DNA of 64,000 nucleotides. It comes from Bifidobacterium animalis subsp. animalis ATCC 25527 (GTDB lineage Bacteria > Actinomycetota > Actinomycetes > Actinomycetales > Bifidobacteriaceae). Both the position numbers and the translations under genes were made by a program. Of this stretch, positions 38,240 to 46,202 are shown in pieces. The stretch covers positions 1 through 64,000 of the forward strand of contig NC_017834.1 in NCBI RefSeq assembly GCF_000260715.1. The letters run 5' to 3'. How positions within the stretch are numbered: the first letter of the stretch is position 1; each line of letters starts with the position of its first letter. The notes under the pieces are model-generated. The model worked only from the letters and a program-made list of their open reading frames with translations. It did not search any database and was not told the origin of the DNA.

Positions 38240-38884
38240 ATGACGCTTGTATTCAGACCGTACCGGCATACAGACTACCCTGCACTCGTATCGATTGTGA
38301 AAGACACTTGGCGATATGACGAGATGGCATCGCCGAAAATCGCCAAGCTGCTTGCCGAAGTATTCGTGTCGAGCTGTTTATGCAATGCGACGCATTCGAT
38401 CGTGGCGCAGGTCGATGGCGAAGTGGCGGGTGTCATACTACTCAAAGACATCGCGCGGCATCGTTGCTCGGTAAGCGACAGGTGGAGGCAGGTCAGTGCG
38501 CTCACGCGCCTGTTGTTACGGCGGGAGGGGAGGAAGATCATGGGCATCTTCCGCAACGTCAGCTGTGTCGACGCGCGGTTGCTCGATGAAATCGATACTC
38601 AATACCGCGGCGAGATCGCATTGTTTGTGCTTGATGGAAGATACCGTGGGTGCGGCATCGGCAAAGCGTTGTATGAACGGGCCTTGGCGTCCCTGCGAGC
38701 TCGTGAGTTGATGCCGTTCTACTTGTTCACCGATACCTCATGCAACTACCGGTTCTATGAGCGGCAGGGGCTGCGCCGCCGCGCGCAGCATGAAGAGACC
38801 GTGCGGGTGGGGGCTCGAGAGCAGGCGATGGCGTTTTTCGTGTACGAGGGCGGCGACTCAGTGGGTGATGCCGCGGCGGCATAG
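38240..38884 (+). CDS. GNAT family N-acetyltransferase, MerR-controlled
   Basis: The 214-aa product is a GNAT enzyme. The acetyl-CoA loop is YRGCGIGKALYERAL (R-x-x-G-x-G/A pattern, near residues 138-152), followed by the C-terminal YLFTDTSCNYRFYERQGLRR block. AAGGAGG lies eight bases before ATG 38240. It is transcribed divergently from the MerR gene. The pairing suggests inducible acetylation of a toxic small molecule sensed by the regulator; the substrate is unknown. The tail (GGDSVGDAAAA) is low-complexity. Confidence 0.88.
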   Translation: MTLVFRPYRHTDYPALVSIVKDTWRYDEMASPKIAKLLAEVFVSSCLCNATHSIVAQVDGEVAGVILLKDIARHRCSVSDRWRQVSALTRLLLRREGRKIMGIFRNVSCVDARLLDEIDTQYRGEIALFVLDGRYRGCGIGKALYERALASLRARELMPFYLFTDTSCNYRFYERQGLRRRAQHEETVRVGAREQAMAFFVYEGGDSVGDAAAA

Positions 38885-38958
38885 CCTTGCCCAGTGGAGA
38901 GGGCGAACGGCATAGTGAGCTTGACATACCCACGACCGGCTTTGGAAGGGGCTTGTCG

Positions 38959-39084
38959 GCATGTATTTCCGCTGGGGAGGAGCATTTTCTGGCGAGGGGG
39001 CGAATATTTGCCTTACAGACAATGGGGTAGCGGCCGGTGATACTCGGGAATTGGGGAGAAAATGCCCCTCCCCAGCGGAGATGC
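38959..39084 (+). mobile_element. MITE-like element, copy 2
   Basis: A ~126-bp relative of 36899-37019 with inverted ends TCCGCTGGGGAGGAGCATTT and (reverse complement) TCCGCTGGGGAGGGGCATTT. The interior GGTGATACT block is shared with copy 1. No coding capacity. Confidence 0.65.
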
Positions 39085-39119
39085 AGTCAGAAAGTGGCGG
39101 GTGCAATCCACTCCGGGCG

Positions 39120-39432
39120 TCAGGAGTGGGTTACGATCTGCATCGCGCGGCCATCTTCCATCAACGTGAAACCGTGGCGCTGGTAGAACGGCGTGTTTTT
39201 GCTCTCCTCGGGCATCACCTCGAGGAACATGTAGTCGGCATAGCGCTCCTTGACACGTTCGACGAGGCCACTGCCCACATGCATGCCCTGGTATTTCGGA
39301 TTCACCAGCACCCAATGCATGTACGCGAGCATCTCGCCGTCGTCGATGACGCGTGCGAGACCGGCGAGCCTGGGCTTCGTTTGTGACGTTCTCGAACGTC
39401 AGGTTGCGCATCCCGATTGAGCAGTCTGTCAT
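39120..39432 (-). pseudogene. GNAT acetyltransferase, frameshifted and shortened
   Basis: The downstream frame reads RLAGLARVIDDGEMLAYMHW, VNPKYQGMHVGSGLVERVKE and FYQRHGFTLMEDGRAMQI, a standard GNAT core and C-terminus. The likely start (ATG 39432, MTDCSIGMRNLTFENVTNEA) is in another frame; the two meet near 39370-39385. Even when joined, the product would lack about 20-30 residues of the usual N-terminal region, so a small deletion accompanies the frameshift. Confidence 0.7.
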
Positions 39433-39701
39433 GTTGTGGGTGGTGCGCTAGTCTCTCTGGGGCTCACCCTGACGTACCCGACGAGCTTTGCGTTCATGAC
39501 TCGGCGGTGTGCCGAAAACCAAAAGCTGCATCTTTTCGGAACGTAGTTTTCGGGATGGGTTTTGACGCACGTGCCGTTGCGTGTCTCGGATACTGGTGGT
39601 GTGGGAATGGGTCTGGTCGGAAACTTCCGTTTCTGGTATCATGCCGGAATACTGTTCCATAATTTTCAGTAATATGTGACCGATGTATTCTCCCTCAAGG
39701 G
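39433..39701. other. Intergenic stretch with a solitary CGGAAACTTCCG core
   Basis: A perfect 12-bp palindromic core like that of the 52-bp arrays lies at 39618-39629 with no partner 52 bp away. No gene is convincing here. Confidence 0.4.
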
Positions 39702-40181
39702 TCACCCATTATGTCGGATAGCCTGCCTTGGTCCCTGTCGCGATGAGTCCGTTGTCAAGGTGCACCACAGCAATGCGCCATAATCGTATGAGACAAGCAA
39801 GGATTTATGCTCCTTGTTGCTAATTATGCGCACGCCCTCGGATCCTAACAAAATGTTACCTGCGGTCCGTTCGTTCTCCGGCTCTTTTCCTTCGAAGTAT
39901 TTTGCCCTTTGGAGCATGCGGAGCCTGTGATTTTCCAGCTCCTTCAATGCCGCGGTGTACATTGCTTGCTCTTCAACATTGAAATGCGGGGGTTCCTTCA
40001 TGTTCGAGAGGAGCTGCAGCACCTCCACCGTGTCTTCTGGATTGGGTAACGCCCTGTGTTTCTCTTTTCGGTTGACGCCGAGTAGGTGCGTGACCAACTG
40101 CAAGGGGAAGCGATCCGCATCCGGGGATAGTTGCTGCAGCAATAGAATTGTGTCTTCTGCATTGGGGTGTATTCCCGTCAT
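39702..40181 (-). CDS. Hypothetical protein (159 aa)
   Basis: A soluble protein with an N-terminal duplication: HPNAEDTILLLQQLSPDAD and LPNPEDTVEVLQLLSNMKEP are clear relatives 43 residues apart. A helical middle part (EEQAMYTAALKELENHRLRM) follows, then a C-terminal region with SNKEHKSLLVSYDYGALLWC. ATG 40181 has GAGAGCGG upstream. I do not recognise the family. The repeated ED-T-LLQ-L segments suggest a small helical repeat protein. It stands at the start of the defence-like block. Confidence 0.6.
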   Translation of the reverse strand: MTGIHPNAEDTILLLQQLSPDADRFPLQLVTHLLGVNRKEKHRALPNPEDTVEVLQLLSNMKEPPHFNVEEQAMYTAALKELENHRLRMLQRAKYFEGKEPENERTAGNILLGSEGVRIISNKEHKSLLVSYDYGALLWCTLTTDSSRQGPRQAIRHNG

Positions 40182-40516
40182 CCGCTCTCATACATATGCC
40201 AACGATTCCCCGCAAACTCTTGAGAACACTAGATTCTTGGAATCAGTGGGATCAGATGGATTAGGTGGAACAGGAATGAACTGGCGAATTTTCAGTGAAT
40301 CACAAACTACCTCCAAACACCCCATCCTCATTGCTTACCCACAGACACGACCACCACTCAAAAGAGTGGTAAACAACAAATAAGTGAGTGCACATCCATA
40401 GCCCTGCCCCCACAGCGCCTCACAGCCCCCCAAGCACCCGGAGGAACTATACGTTCACTACTCATTTCTCACAAACAAACAAACAAATCCCCTCAAACCG
40501 CGCCGGCGTGCGAACC
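40182..40516. other. Intergenic stretch, no gene recognised
   Basis: No convincing coding frame on either strand. A short CAAA tandem (CAAACAAACAAACAAA) lies near 40472-40487. Confidence 0.35.
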
Positions 40517-40711
40517 TTACGGCTCTAAGAATTTCCGTAAGTCCTTGACTTTCAAGGCATCAGCCAACCTCAATACAGTCATGAAAGATGCATTGCGAAT
40601 ATCACGTCTACCGCGCTCGATATCAGCAATGCGGCTCGATGCCACGCCCGATGCCTTGGCTAGCTTGATTTGCGAAAGTCCCTTTGCTTTACGTAACTCA
40701 GCCAATCCCAT
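40517..40711 (-). CDS. Small XRE-family HTH regulator
   Basis: A 64-aa single-domain XRE/Cro HTH protein: MGLAELRKAKGLSQIKLAKA, then GVASSRIADIERGRRDIRNA, ending KVKDLRKFLEP. TTAGGAAC sits immediately before ATG 40711; an in-frame ATG at 40750 would add MGQLYLSTGKVRN. Compact XRE proteins of this type often control restriction or toxin-antitoxin genes; the McrBC operon lies 560 bp upstream in the same orientation. That link is inference. Confidence 0.8.
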   Translation of the reverse strand: MGLAELRKAKGLSQIKLAKASGVASSRIADIERGRRDIRNASFMTVLRLADALKVKDLRKFLEP

Positions 40712-41274
40712 GTTCCTAACCTTTCCAGTAGATAGGTATAGTTGTCCCATGGTAGCACACTGAGTAGTGGCTGCGCGTTTGTTTCCACGAGTCGCGCGGC
40801 ACTTGTTTGCAAGGCCCGACTGCACATGAGAAGCAATACATGTATCGCATTCATGGAACATATGCTTGGCAGTGGCTTACGCGCGTTTATAGGCGCTCTT
40901 CTCGGAATTCCGGATTCATTGCACCGCCGCTTCTTAAAGCGCGATGGAGCCTGTTGGCGCTTGGAAGGATAATCACTGGGTCCCGATGGCTGCTTACCGC
41001 ACACCTCCTTATCCCGACGGAAACACCATATTCGGAATTGAATCATTGGAACCGATTTGCCGATATCTATCGGTCCATCAGGTCGAGTGTGTAGGTGGCC
41101 GACCGCCTAATCAGCTTGCCCATGGGATGCCGGGCTTGGCGGAAAGCATCTTCAGACGGTGACGCAGGTTCCTGTCGCTCGGGAATGGGGGCCTGGTGGT
41201 CTTCGGCTCGGTCGCGCCCGTCTGATGACAGGTCTTCCGGGTTCGCAGCCCTCTATGGGAATTGCGAAGTAGCC
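40712..41274. other. Gap downstream of McrC with an orphan C-terminal reading frame
   Basis: On the minus strand a frame open from about 41250 to its stop at 41068 reads NPEDLSSDGRDRAEDHQAPI and, further on, DAFRQARHPMGKLIRRSATY then TLDLMDR-stop. It has coding character but no start codon, so it may be the tail of a lost gene that once followed mcrC. On the plus strand 40944-41162 is open (72 codons) but has no ribosome binding site; I do not call it. Confidence 0.35.
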
Positions 41275-42894
41275 CTATCGTATCGATGTCGCCTTTTCTT
41301 CGTAATTGACCAACGTGCGCAATATTGCCTGCGAGTCCATTCGGTGGATGACGCCGCCTGTGCTGCTTACATGTGAATAGCTGTGGAATGCGGTGCGTGC
41401 ATCCAGCTCGGCGTGGATGATAGGGAGGAAATGCTGGTTGGCGGTCGATCCCGCCATCCCGAGGCCTAATGCCTGCAGGAAGGGGAACCTGATATCACCG
41501 CTGATCCTGCATGCCTGAGCTGGTTCGTGCGTGGATTGCAGGTTCAATCGTGCGGGCATCATGAAGACATTCGCCGTGCTTTTTTGAGGGGCGCAGGTTC
41601 CATCCAGGAGTAGTTGGTAGAAGTATTCCTTGAGTATGTCCTGGATGCCCGGGCCTACCGTGGAGGTGTTCTTGCCTCCGTTGGGTGCCGTTTCATAGTA
41701 TTTGGCGTCGATGATGACCCATTTATCGCAATCGTCCATCTTGCAGATGGTGTCGGGGATCAGCATGTTCGTTGTTCTGGTTGTTTTGTGGTCCGCGCTG
41801 AACCATGCGGGTCTTGACTCCCTTTTCAGCTTGTCGAGCATCTTCTGGTCGTTGTTGAAGACGGTGCGGCATACGTCCTCCCAGACGTTTTCGAATGGGG
41901 CGGTGCCCAGATGCGAGATGACGTGGGAGGTCGAAAGGGTGCCGGTTTCCTCTTGGCCGGTCAGCAAGAGTAACAGGTCGATCAGATTTCGATTGCGTGT
42001 GAAGAATTCACGGCGGCGCGAACGTTTGAGGATGGCGGTGATTCCCTCGGGTGTCCCGATGTCCTCGGGTGATTCGTTGCTGATGTTTCGTAGCATGGCC
42101 GGGTATCCGAGGACGTCTTCCAGTAGTTGGAGCCTGTTGAATGTTTTGGCGGCATGGGAGACCCATGCGAGTTGCAGTCTGCGAATCAGGGCTTCGCTGT
42201 CATCGCGTTTGGCACGGTTCCGGTAATCCGCGTACAGCGGCGCTCCTGTGCGCGTCATGATGGGAGTGGACTGGTCCATGGTGCGGTCCCAGTCGATGTC
42301 GGTGTCGCCGTTGCGCTGCCATACCGTCCGTCGGCTTCGGTATGCGCCCTCGTGCAGGAAATCCTCGATCACGGCTCTGTAGAGTTCGGTCTCGTCGATG
42401 GGTTCGTCGGATTCCTCCACGAGTGAGTTCGTGTTTTCTGCCCCCAGTCCCTGGCGTCTCTTATACGTGTCGCATACCGCTATGACCTGTGCCATGAATA
42501 GTCGGGCGCGTCCGGAGGGGGCGATGTATTTCTCCTGCATGTCGGCTTCCACGAATTTAGGGAACACGTAGAAGAGGTAGCCCCGGATCGTCAGTATGCC
42601 GACGAAGTTGAACACGTAGTATTCCCCGTTCGCGTTCGTGCCTTTCGACAGCGCGTTGGTGAAGGAGGCTTGTCGGTGGTTGTCGGTGAATCGGTATCGC
42701 AGCAATGATCCCAGGACCTGTGGAAATGCGGCATGCCCATTCCGTCCGTCATCTCCGTGTCGGTTCGGTATGCCTTTCATCAATCCTGCTTGAAGATCCT
42801 CTGCGGTGTAGTGCACGCCTTCGATGAAGTAGCATCCCACGACTCCGTCCGCTTCGGATGGCTGAGTGGGTTGGACGTAAGGTTGGTCGTTCAT
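41275..42894 (-). CDS. McrC / LlaJI-type restriction endonuclease subunit
   Basis: The 539-aa product matches the LlaJI/McrC family of nuclease partners of McrB-like GTPases. The N-terminal region (about 20-120) carries VGILTIRGYLFYVFPKFVE. The C-terminal part has a PD-(D/E)xK nuclease: PDTICKMDDCDKWVIIDAKY near residues 380-398, with the DAK catalytic pair. GAGGAG lies nine bases before ATG 42894 (MNDQPYV). It follows mcrB by 46 bp in one operon. Together they should cleave modified, or unmethylated target, DNA in a GTP-driven manner; no cytosine methyltransferase is adjacent, so a type IV role is favoured. Confidence 0.85.
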   Translation of the reverse strand: MNDQPYVQPTQPSEADGVVGCYFIEGVHYTAEDLQAGLMKGIPNRHGDDGRNGHAAFPQVLGSLLRYRFTDNHRQASFTNALSKGTNANGEYYVFNFVGILTIRGYLFYVFPKFVEADMQEKYIAPSGRARLFMAQVIAVCDTYKRRQGLGAENTNSLVEESDEPIDETELYRAVIEDFLHEGAYRSRRTVWQRNGDTDIDWDRTMDQSTPIMTRTGAPLYADYRNRAKRDDSEALIRRLQLAWVSHAAKTFNRLQLLEDVLGYPAMLRNISNESPEDIGTPEGITAILKRSRRREFFTRNRNLIDLLLLLTGQEETGTLSTSHVISHLGTAPFENVWEDVCRTVFNNDQKMLDKLKRESRPAWFSADHKTTRTTNMLIPDTICKMDDCDKWVIIDAKYYETAPNGGKNTSTVGPGIQDILKEYFYQLLLDGTCAPQKSTANVFMMPARLNLQSTHEPAQACRISGDIRFPFLQALGLGMAGSTANQHFLPIIHAELDARTAFHSYSHVSSTGGVIHRMDSQAILRTLVNYEEKATSIR

Positions 42895-42940
42895 GTGGTC
42901 TCGCTCCTCTCCATCCGATTGTGTTTGATGAGGGTAGGTT

Positions 42941-44701
42941 TCAAGCTTCGGGGGTGTGTACGTTCTCTTTGAAGATTCCCAGATCGCTGCTGTTGGGTGC
43001 CAGATCCAAGTTTGCCAACAGGTCACCTAGATATAGTTGTCCCGAACCACTCGTGTCCTTGAAGATCGCGTCGCGACAGTATCGGGCCGCGTCTTCGAAC
43101 AGGTACATGACCACCTTGCTGCCGAATGCCTCGGTGAACGCCCTCCTGTCCTTAAGGTCGGTCTTGTTCAGGAAGTAACGGCCGAGGAGCTTGTCCTCGG
43201 GGATGTCGCGCCCGTTCTTTTTGAGCATGCCATTGATGCCTTCCCTGATGGTCTCCCACTCCCGCTGCAAAGGGGAAGACTCCTCTGCGGGGCCGGGGTC
43301 CAGTCCATCGAGTGGCAGGTACTTGAACGTCCATCGTCTTTTGAAGGCGGTGTCCATCGCGAATACACCTTGGTCTGCCGAGTTCATCGTCGCCCAGATG
43401 TACATGTTGGAGGGGATGGCGATCCGGTCGCACTCGAATGAGTCCACGCGGCGCGAACCGACAAGCCTGGCCAGCAAGCGTGTTGCCTCCGGGTTGTTCT
43501 CCAAAGTGGCCTGCAGATAATCCTGCAGGTCATCTGAGACGTCCACCGGGTATTCACTCACGCCGCTTGCTTTGCGGTCGAGAAGCTGGAAAACGTTTCC
43601 GAACACGCTCGCCGGTTCCGCGCGGTTGATTTCCTCGATGATCAGGATCTGCGGTTGCCGGGGGTGGAGGAGCGCGTCCACCAGCGTCTTGACGAATGGC
43701 CCCGCGACGAATCGATAGGTGATATCCTCTCCGGCCACTTCCTTTGCATCGCCAGCGCCTGCAGGGATCGCCCTTCTGACGGGAATCGGCTTGTAGGTGC
43801 CCACGAACTGCGAGTATGTGTAATCGGGGTAGAAGGTGATGCGACGACTGCCGACGTCTGAGGGCAGGGCATTGATGATCCGGTCGATAGTGTGGCTCTT
43901 GCCGGTGCCGGGGGCTCCGAAGATAATCCAGTTGCGCGGTTGCCTGATCTCAATCCGGGGTGGTTCTTTTCGTGTCGGGAGTTGTGAGGGCTCGGGAACA
44001 GAGGTGGCTTCAGGGGCCACGAGTTGTTGCGCTGGTCCTGCTGATGCGGTTTTCGAGGGTTTCGGCAATCTTGCTCCATAGGTTTTCAAATCATCGAGCA
44101 GCTTGAGGAATGATGGTGTATTCTCGTCCGACGACAATCCGAGATCAACGAACCGGTATCTGGCCTCCGGCATGAATTGGATCCCGCCTTCACGGATGAT
44201 TCCCAATCGCAATGATTTCAATGCGGCGTCTTCTTTCGCCCATGTGAAGTAGCTGGTGAACTGCTTGCCGATCATCCTTTTGCCAACTTTTCTACAGGTC
44301 AAGTCTGCGAATATAGCCAGTCTTTCCGTGGGCTTCAGATACGGTGTTTTGATTGCGATGTAGGTGCAGCAATCGGCGACGATGGAGGGTTTCGTGTTGA
44401 GGAACGCGTTGGTAGAGGAGATCTTCCTCATCCCCCCGGGCAGCCCCATGGACAGTCTTCCGAAATTGATGGTGAATTCCATCCCGAAGATATGCAATGG
44501 TTGGCGGAGTAGCTTCTCGAGATGGAAAAGACTCAGCCTCCTGGCCTCGTCGCCGGTGACGGGGATGCCGGGGGCGGGCAGTGTGTTGATCGACCCCATG
44601 CCTCCAGCCGCGTAGTCGAAGCTTGATTGGGCATAGAAATATTTGAGGAGCTCTTTGAAGCACCCACAGCTGCTGAGAACAACATCATTGGCTGACGGCA
44701 T
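42941..44701 (-). CDS. McrB-like AAA+ GTPase of a restriction system
   Basis: The 586-aa product has an N-terminal DNA-recognition region of about 240 residues and then a McrB AAA+ motor. Walker A is GAPGTGKSH near residues 262-270, Walker B is ILIIEEINRAEPASV, and the GTP-specificity motif appears as MNSADQ, near residue 437 (usually MNTAD). GGGAGG lies eight bases before ATG 44701; GTG 44707 is in frame. Family members translocate on DNA and activate McrC cleavage between recognition sites. The N-terminal domain does not obviously match DUF3578, so target specificity is unknown. Confidence 0.87.
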   Translation of the reverse strand: MPSANDVVLSSCGCFKELLKYFYAQSSFDYAAGGMGSINTLPAPGIPVTGDEARRLSLFHLEKLLRQPLHIFGMEFTINFGRLSMGLPGGMRKISSTNAFLNTKPSIVADCCTYIAIKTPYLKPTERLAIFADLTCRKVGKRMIGKQFTSYFTWAKEDAALKSLRLGIIREGGIQFMPEARYRFVDLGLSSDENTPSFLKLLDDLKTYGARLPKPSKTASAGPAQQLVAPEATSVPEPSQLPTRKEPPRIEIRQPRNWIIFGAPGTGKSHTIDRIINALPSDVGSRRITFYPDYTYSQFVGTYKPIPVRRAIPAGAGDAKEVAGEDITYRFVAGPFVKTLVDALLHPRQPQILIIEEINRAEPASVFGNVFQLLDRKASGVSEYPVDVSDDLQDYLQATLENNPEATRLLARLVGSRRVDSFECDRIAIPSNMYIWATMNSADQGVFAMDTAFKRRWTFKYLPLDGLDPGPAEESSPLQREWETIREGINGMLKKNGRDIPEDKLLGRYFLNKTDLKDRRAFTEAFGSKVVMYLFEDAARYCRDAIFKDTSGSGQLYLGDLLANLDLAPNSSDLGIFKENVHTPEA

Positions 44702-44841
44702 GATCACACCCTCCCGAATCTAGATACATCGTATACCAAAATGCCATACCGAAGGCCCGCGATACGGCCATGCACCGCCCCCCGCTTTCCCGGTTGTTGC
44801 TTCTCCGTGGGATTTGGTTATGGTCTCGGCGTCATGAAGAC

Positions 44842-44925
44842 GGATTCTGGATGAGCAGATTGAGACATGGTACCGGGATTGGCGTCGTACAGGGAAACGG
44901 CGGGTTCTAGTGATCGTTGCAACGT
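44842..44925 (+). pseudogene. Fragment with the QIExWYRDW motif, copy 1
   Basis: The frame ILDEQIETWYRDWRRTGKRR matches the C-terminus of the 45432-45722 frame (MLNEQIEIWYRDWQCTGNPWD). The DNA is about 80% identical over ~65 bp. Nothing upstream is preserved. Confidence 0.5.
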
Positions 44926-44949
44926 TTCGAGGGATCGGAGGTTGCAGCG

Positions 44950-45255
44950 ATGGGTTACCATGCTGTGGGGCGGTGTGGTATGGGCATTCAGGAAGCATTG
45001 CGCAAGGCGGCCGAGATGCAATCGCATCTCGAGATCGTCTCTGTGGTGGAGTATGGACCATACTGGATTTTCAGCTACTGTGAACCAGGTCTAACTCCAG
45101 AAGAGTGTCCTGGTATGCTTATGTTGAAAATGCGGCGAACAGATGGTTTCAGCACCTATCTGCATGTGCAGGACAAAGACTTCCTGGACATTGTGAAGCA
45201 CGCGACAAAAGTAGATCTGCCCGAGCATACACTCCCATATTCGCCTACTTCCTAG
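44950..45255 (+). CDS. Hypothetical protein, possible immunity-type protein (101 aa)
   Basis: A 101-aa soluble protein starting MGYHAVGRCGMGIQEALRKA, with GGAGG ten bases upstream of ATG 44950. The centre reads IVSVVEYGPYWIFSYCEPGL and the end FLDIVKHATKVDLPEHTLPY. A helix followed by a Tyr/Trp-rich beta-hairpin recalls small SUKH/Imm35-like immunity proteins, but I cannot support a family call. It sits between two copies of the QIExWYRDW fragment, which suggests local duplication. Confidence 0.55.
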   Translation: MGYHAVGRCGMGIQEALRKAAEMQSHLEIVSVVEYGPYWIFSYCEPGLTPEECPGMLMLKMRRTDGFSTYLHVQDKDFLDIVKHATKVDLPEHTLPYSPTS

Positions 45256-45431
45256 AAACAACAGGCTTGTACAGCCACTGCCTAGATGTTGAAAACATGG
45301 AGAATTCCTCGCATGGCATTCACTTCACGGACAGGTTTTGTGGGCATGCTTCCAAAAATGCGGTATCTCCTTGCAAGGCCCCTTCCATGGAGCATGTTTT
45401 CGAACTGCCCGTATTGACTCGGTAAGTATGC

Positions 45432-45722
45432 TTGTGCCATGGTTCTATTCATGCTGAATCATCATGTGCTTGCCGAAGTCGCTTGCGATTCGAGCACGCG
45501 CACGTATACTCGCGCACGTATACTGTGGATTTTCCCGACCGTCAGCCGTGGTTGCCATCTGGTTTCTCCCTCCAGGTTTGCGCGGCTCATACGCAGGTGG
45601 TTTCCTGCGAGGATTCGGTTGATGCAACGATCCCGGCAGATGAGAAGATTCGGCAGATGCTGAATGAGCAGATTGAGATATGGTATCGGGATTGGCAGTG
45701 CACGGGGAATCCTTGGGATTGA
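45432..45722 (+). CDS. Hypothetical small protein or gene tail (QIExWYRDW, copy 2)
   Basis: An open frame of 96 codons. The last 65 codons have coding character (VDFPDRQPWLPSGFSLQVCA; DATIPADEKIRQMLNEQIEI; ending NPWD-stop). The first 30 codons contain a tandem CGCGCACGTATACT repeat (about 45498-45525) and look non-coding, so the true start may be lost. The ending is shared with 44842-44925. Confidence 0.35.
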   Translation: MCHGSIHAESSCACRSRLRFEHAHVYSRTYTVDFPDRQPWLPSGFSLQVCAAHTQVVSCEDSVDATIPADEKIRQMLNEQIEIWYRDWQCTGNPWD

Positions 45723-45776
45723 TTGATGATGAGGAACACGCAGTCTGGAGATGACAGGTCCATGTACTGCTTTCCC

Positions 45777-45823
45777 TGCGTAAATAGGGTCGGGGTGGTG
45801 CATAATCTGACTCTTTTTACGCA
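45777..45823 (+). repeat. TGCGTAAAA palindromic repeat, copy 8
   Basis: TGCGTAAATAGGGTC to GACTCTTTTTACGCA, 47 bp, between the 45722 stop and the convergent MazG-like gene. The leader TGTACTGCTTTCCC is shared with copies 2, 9, 10 and 11. Confidence 0.88.
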
Positions 45824-45851
45824 CCCGGGATGCGGAACGTGCGCGCTTGCT

Positions 45852-46184
45852 TCACTCCGCTTTCGCGCTGGAGCCGTGGCTTGCTTCCACCGGGTATTTC
45901 TTGGCGTTTTTCGCCATTTTGTCGCGGATGATCTCGTCGAGGTCGACGCCGAGCACGTCGGCCATCTGGATGCAGTAGATCATCACGTCGGCGAGCTCCT
46001 CGTACACGTGTTCCCAGTCGCCGTCGCGCGGCTCGTCGCTCCACTGGAAGCACTCGAGCAGCTCGCCCGCTTCTATGCTCACCGATTTCGCCATGTTGGC
46101 AGGCGCGTGGAATTGCTGCCAGTTGCGGTCTGCGCTGAACTGGTGGATCATGCGGAGCGTGTCATCGGAGATCATGGGTGCCAT
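45852..46184 (-). CDS. MazG-like nucleotide pyrophosphohydrolase
   Basis: A 110-aa single-domain MazG/dCTP-pyrophosphatase-type protein. The catalytic helix pair reads SIEAGELLECFQWSDEP and EELADVMIYCIQMADVLGVD (E-x-x-E and E-x-x-D metal ligands). It hydrolyses (d)NTPs to (d)NMPs and can cleanse the pool or limit phage replication. The start is uncertain: ATG 46184 (MAPMISDD) or 46175. It diverges from the GIY-YIG/helicase gene with only 18 bp between starts, so promoters must overlap the opposing coding sequence. Confidence 0.85.
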   Translation of the reverse strand: MAPMISDDTLRMIHQFSADRNWQQFHAPANMAKSVSIEAGELLECFQWSDEPRDGDWEHVYEELADVMIYCIQMADVLGVDLDEIIRDKMAKNAKKYPVEASHGSSAKAE

Positions 46185-46202
46185 GATAGCAAAGCTGCTA
46201 GT

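Noticed and set aside
40944..41162. 72-codon plus-strand gene between the XRE and McrC genes
   Set aside because: No ribosome binding site, no recognised family, and the opposite strand has a frame with better coding character.
45432..45722. Confident protein-coding call for the whole 96-codon frame
   Set aside because: The first 30 codons contain a tandem repeat and lack a ribosome binding site; only the last part has coding character.
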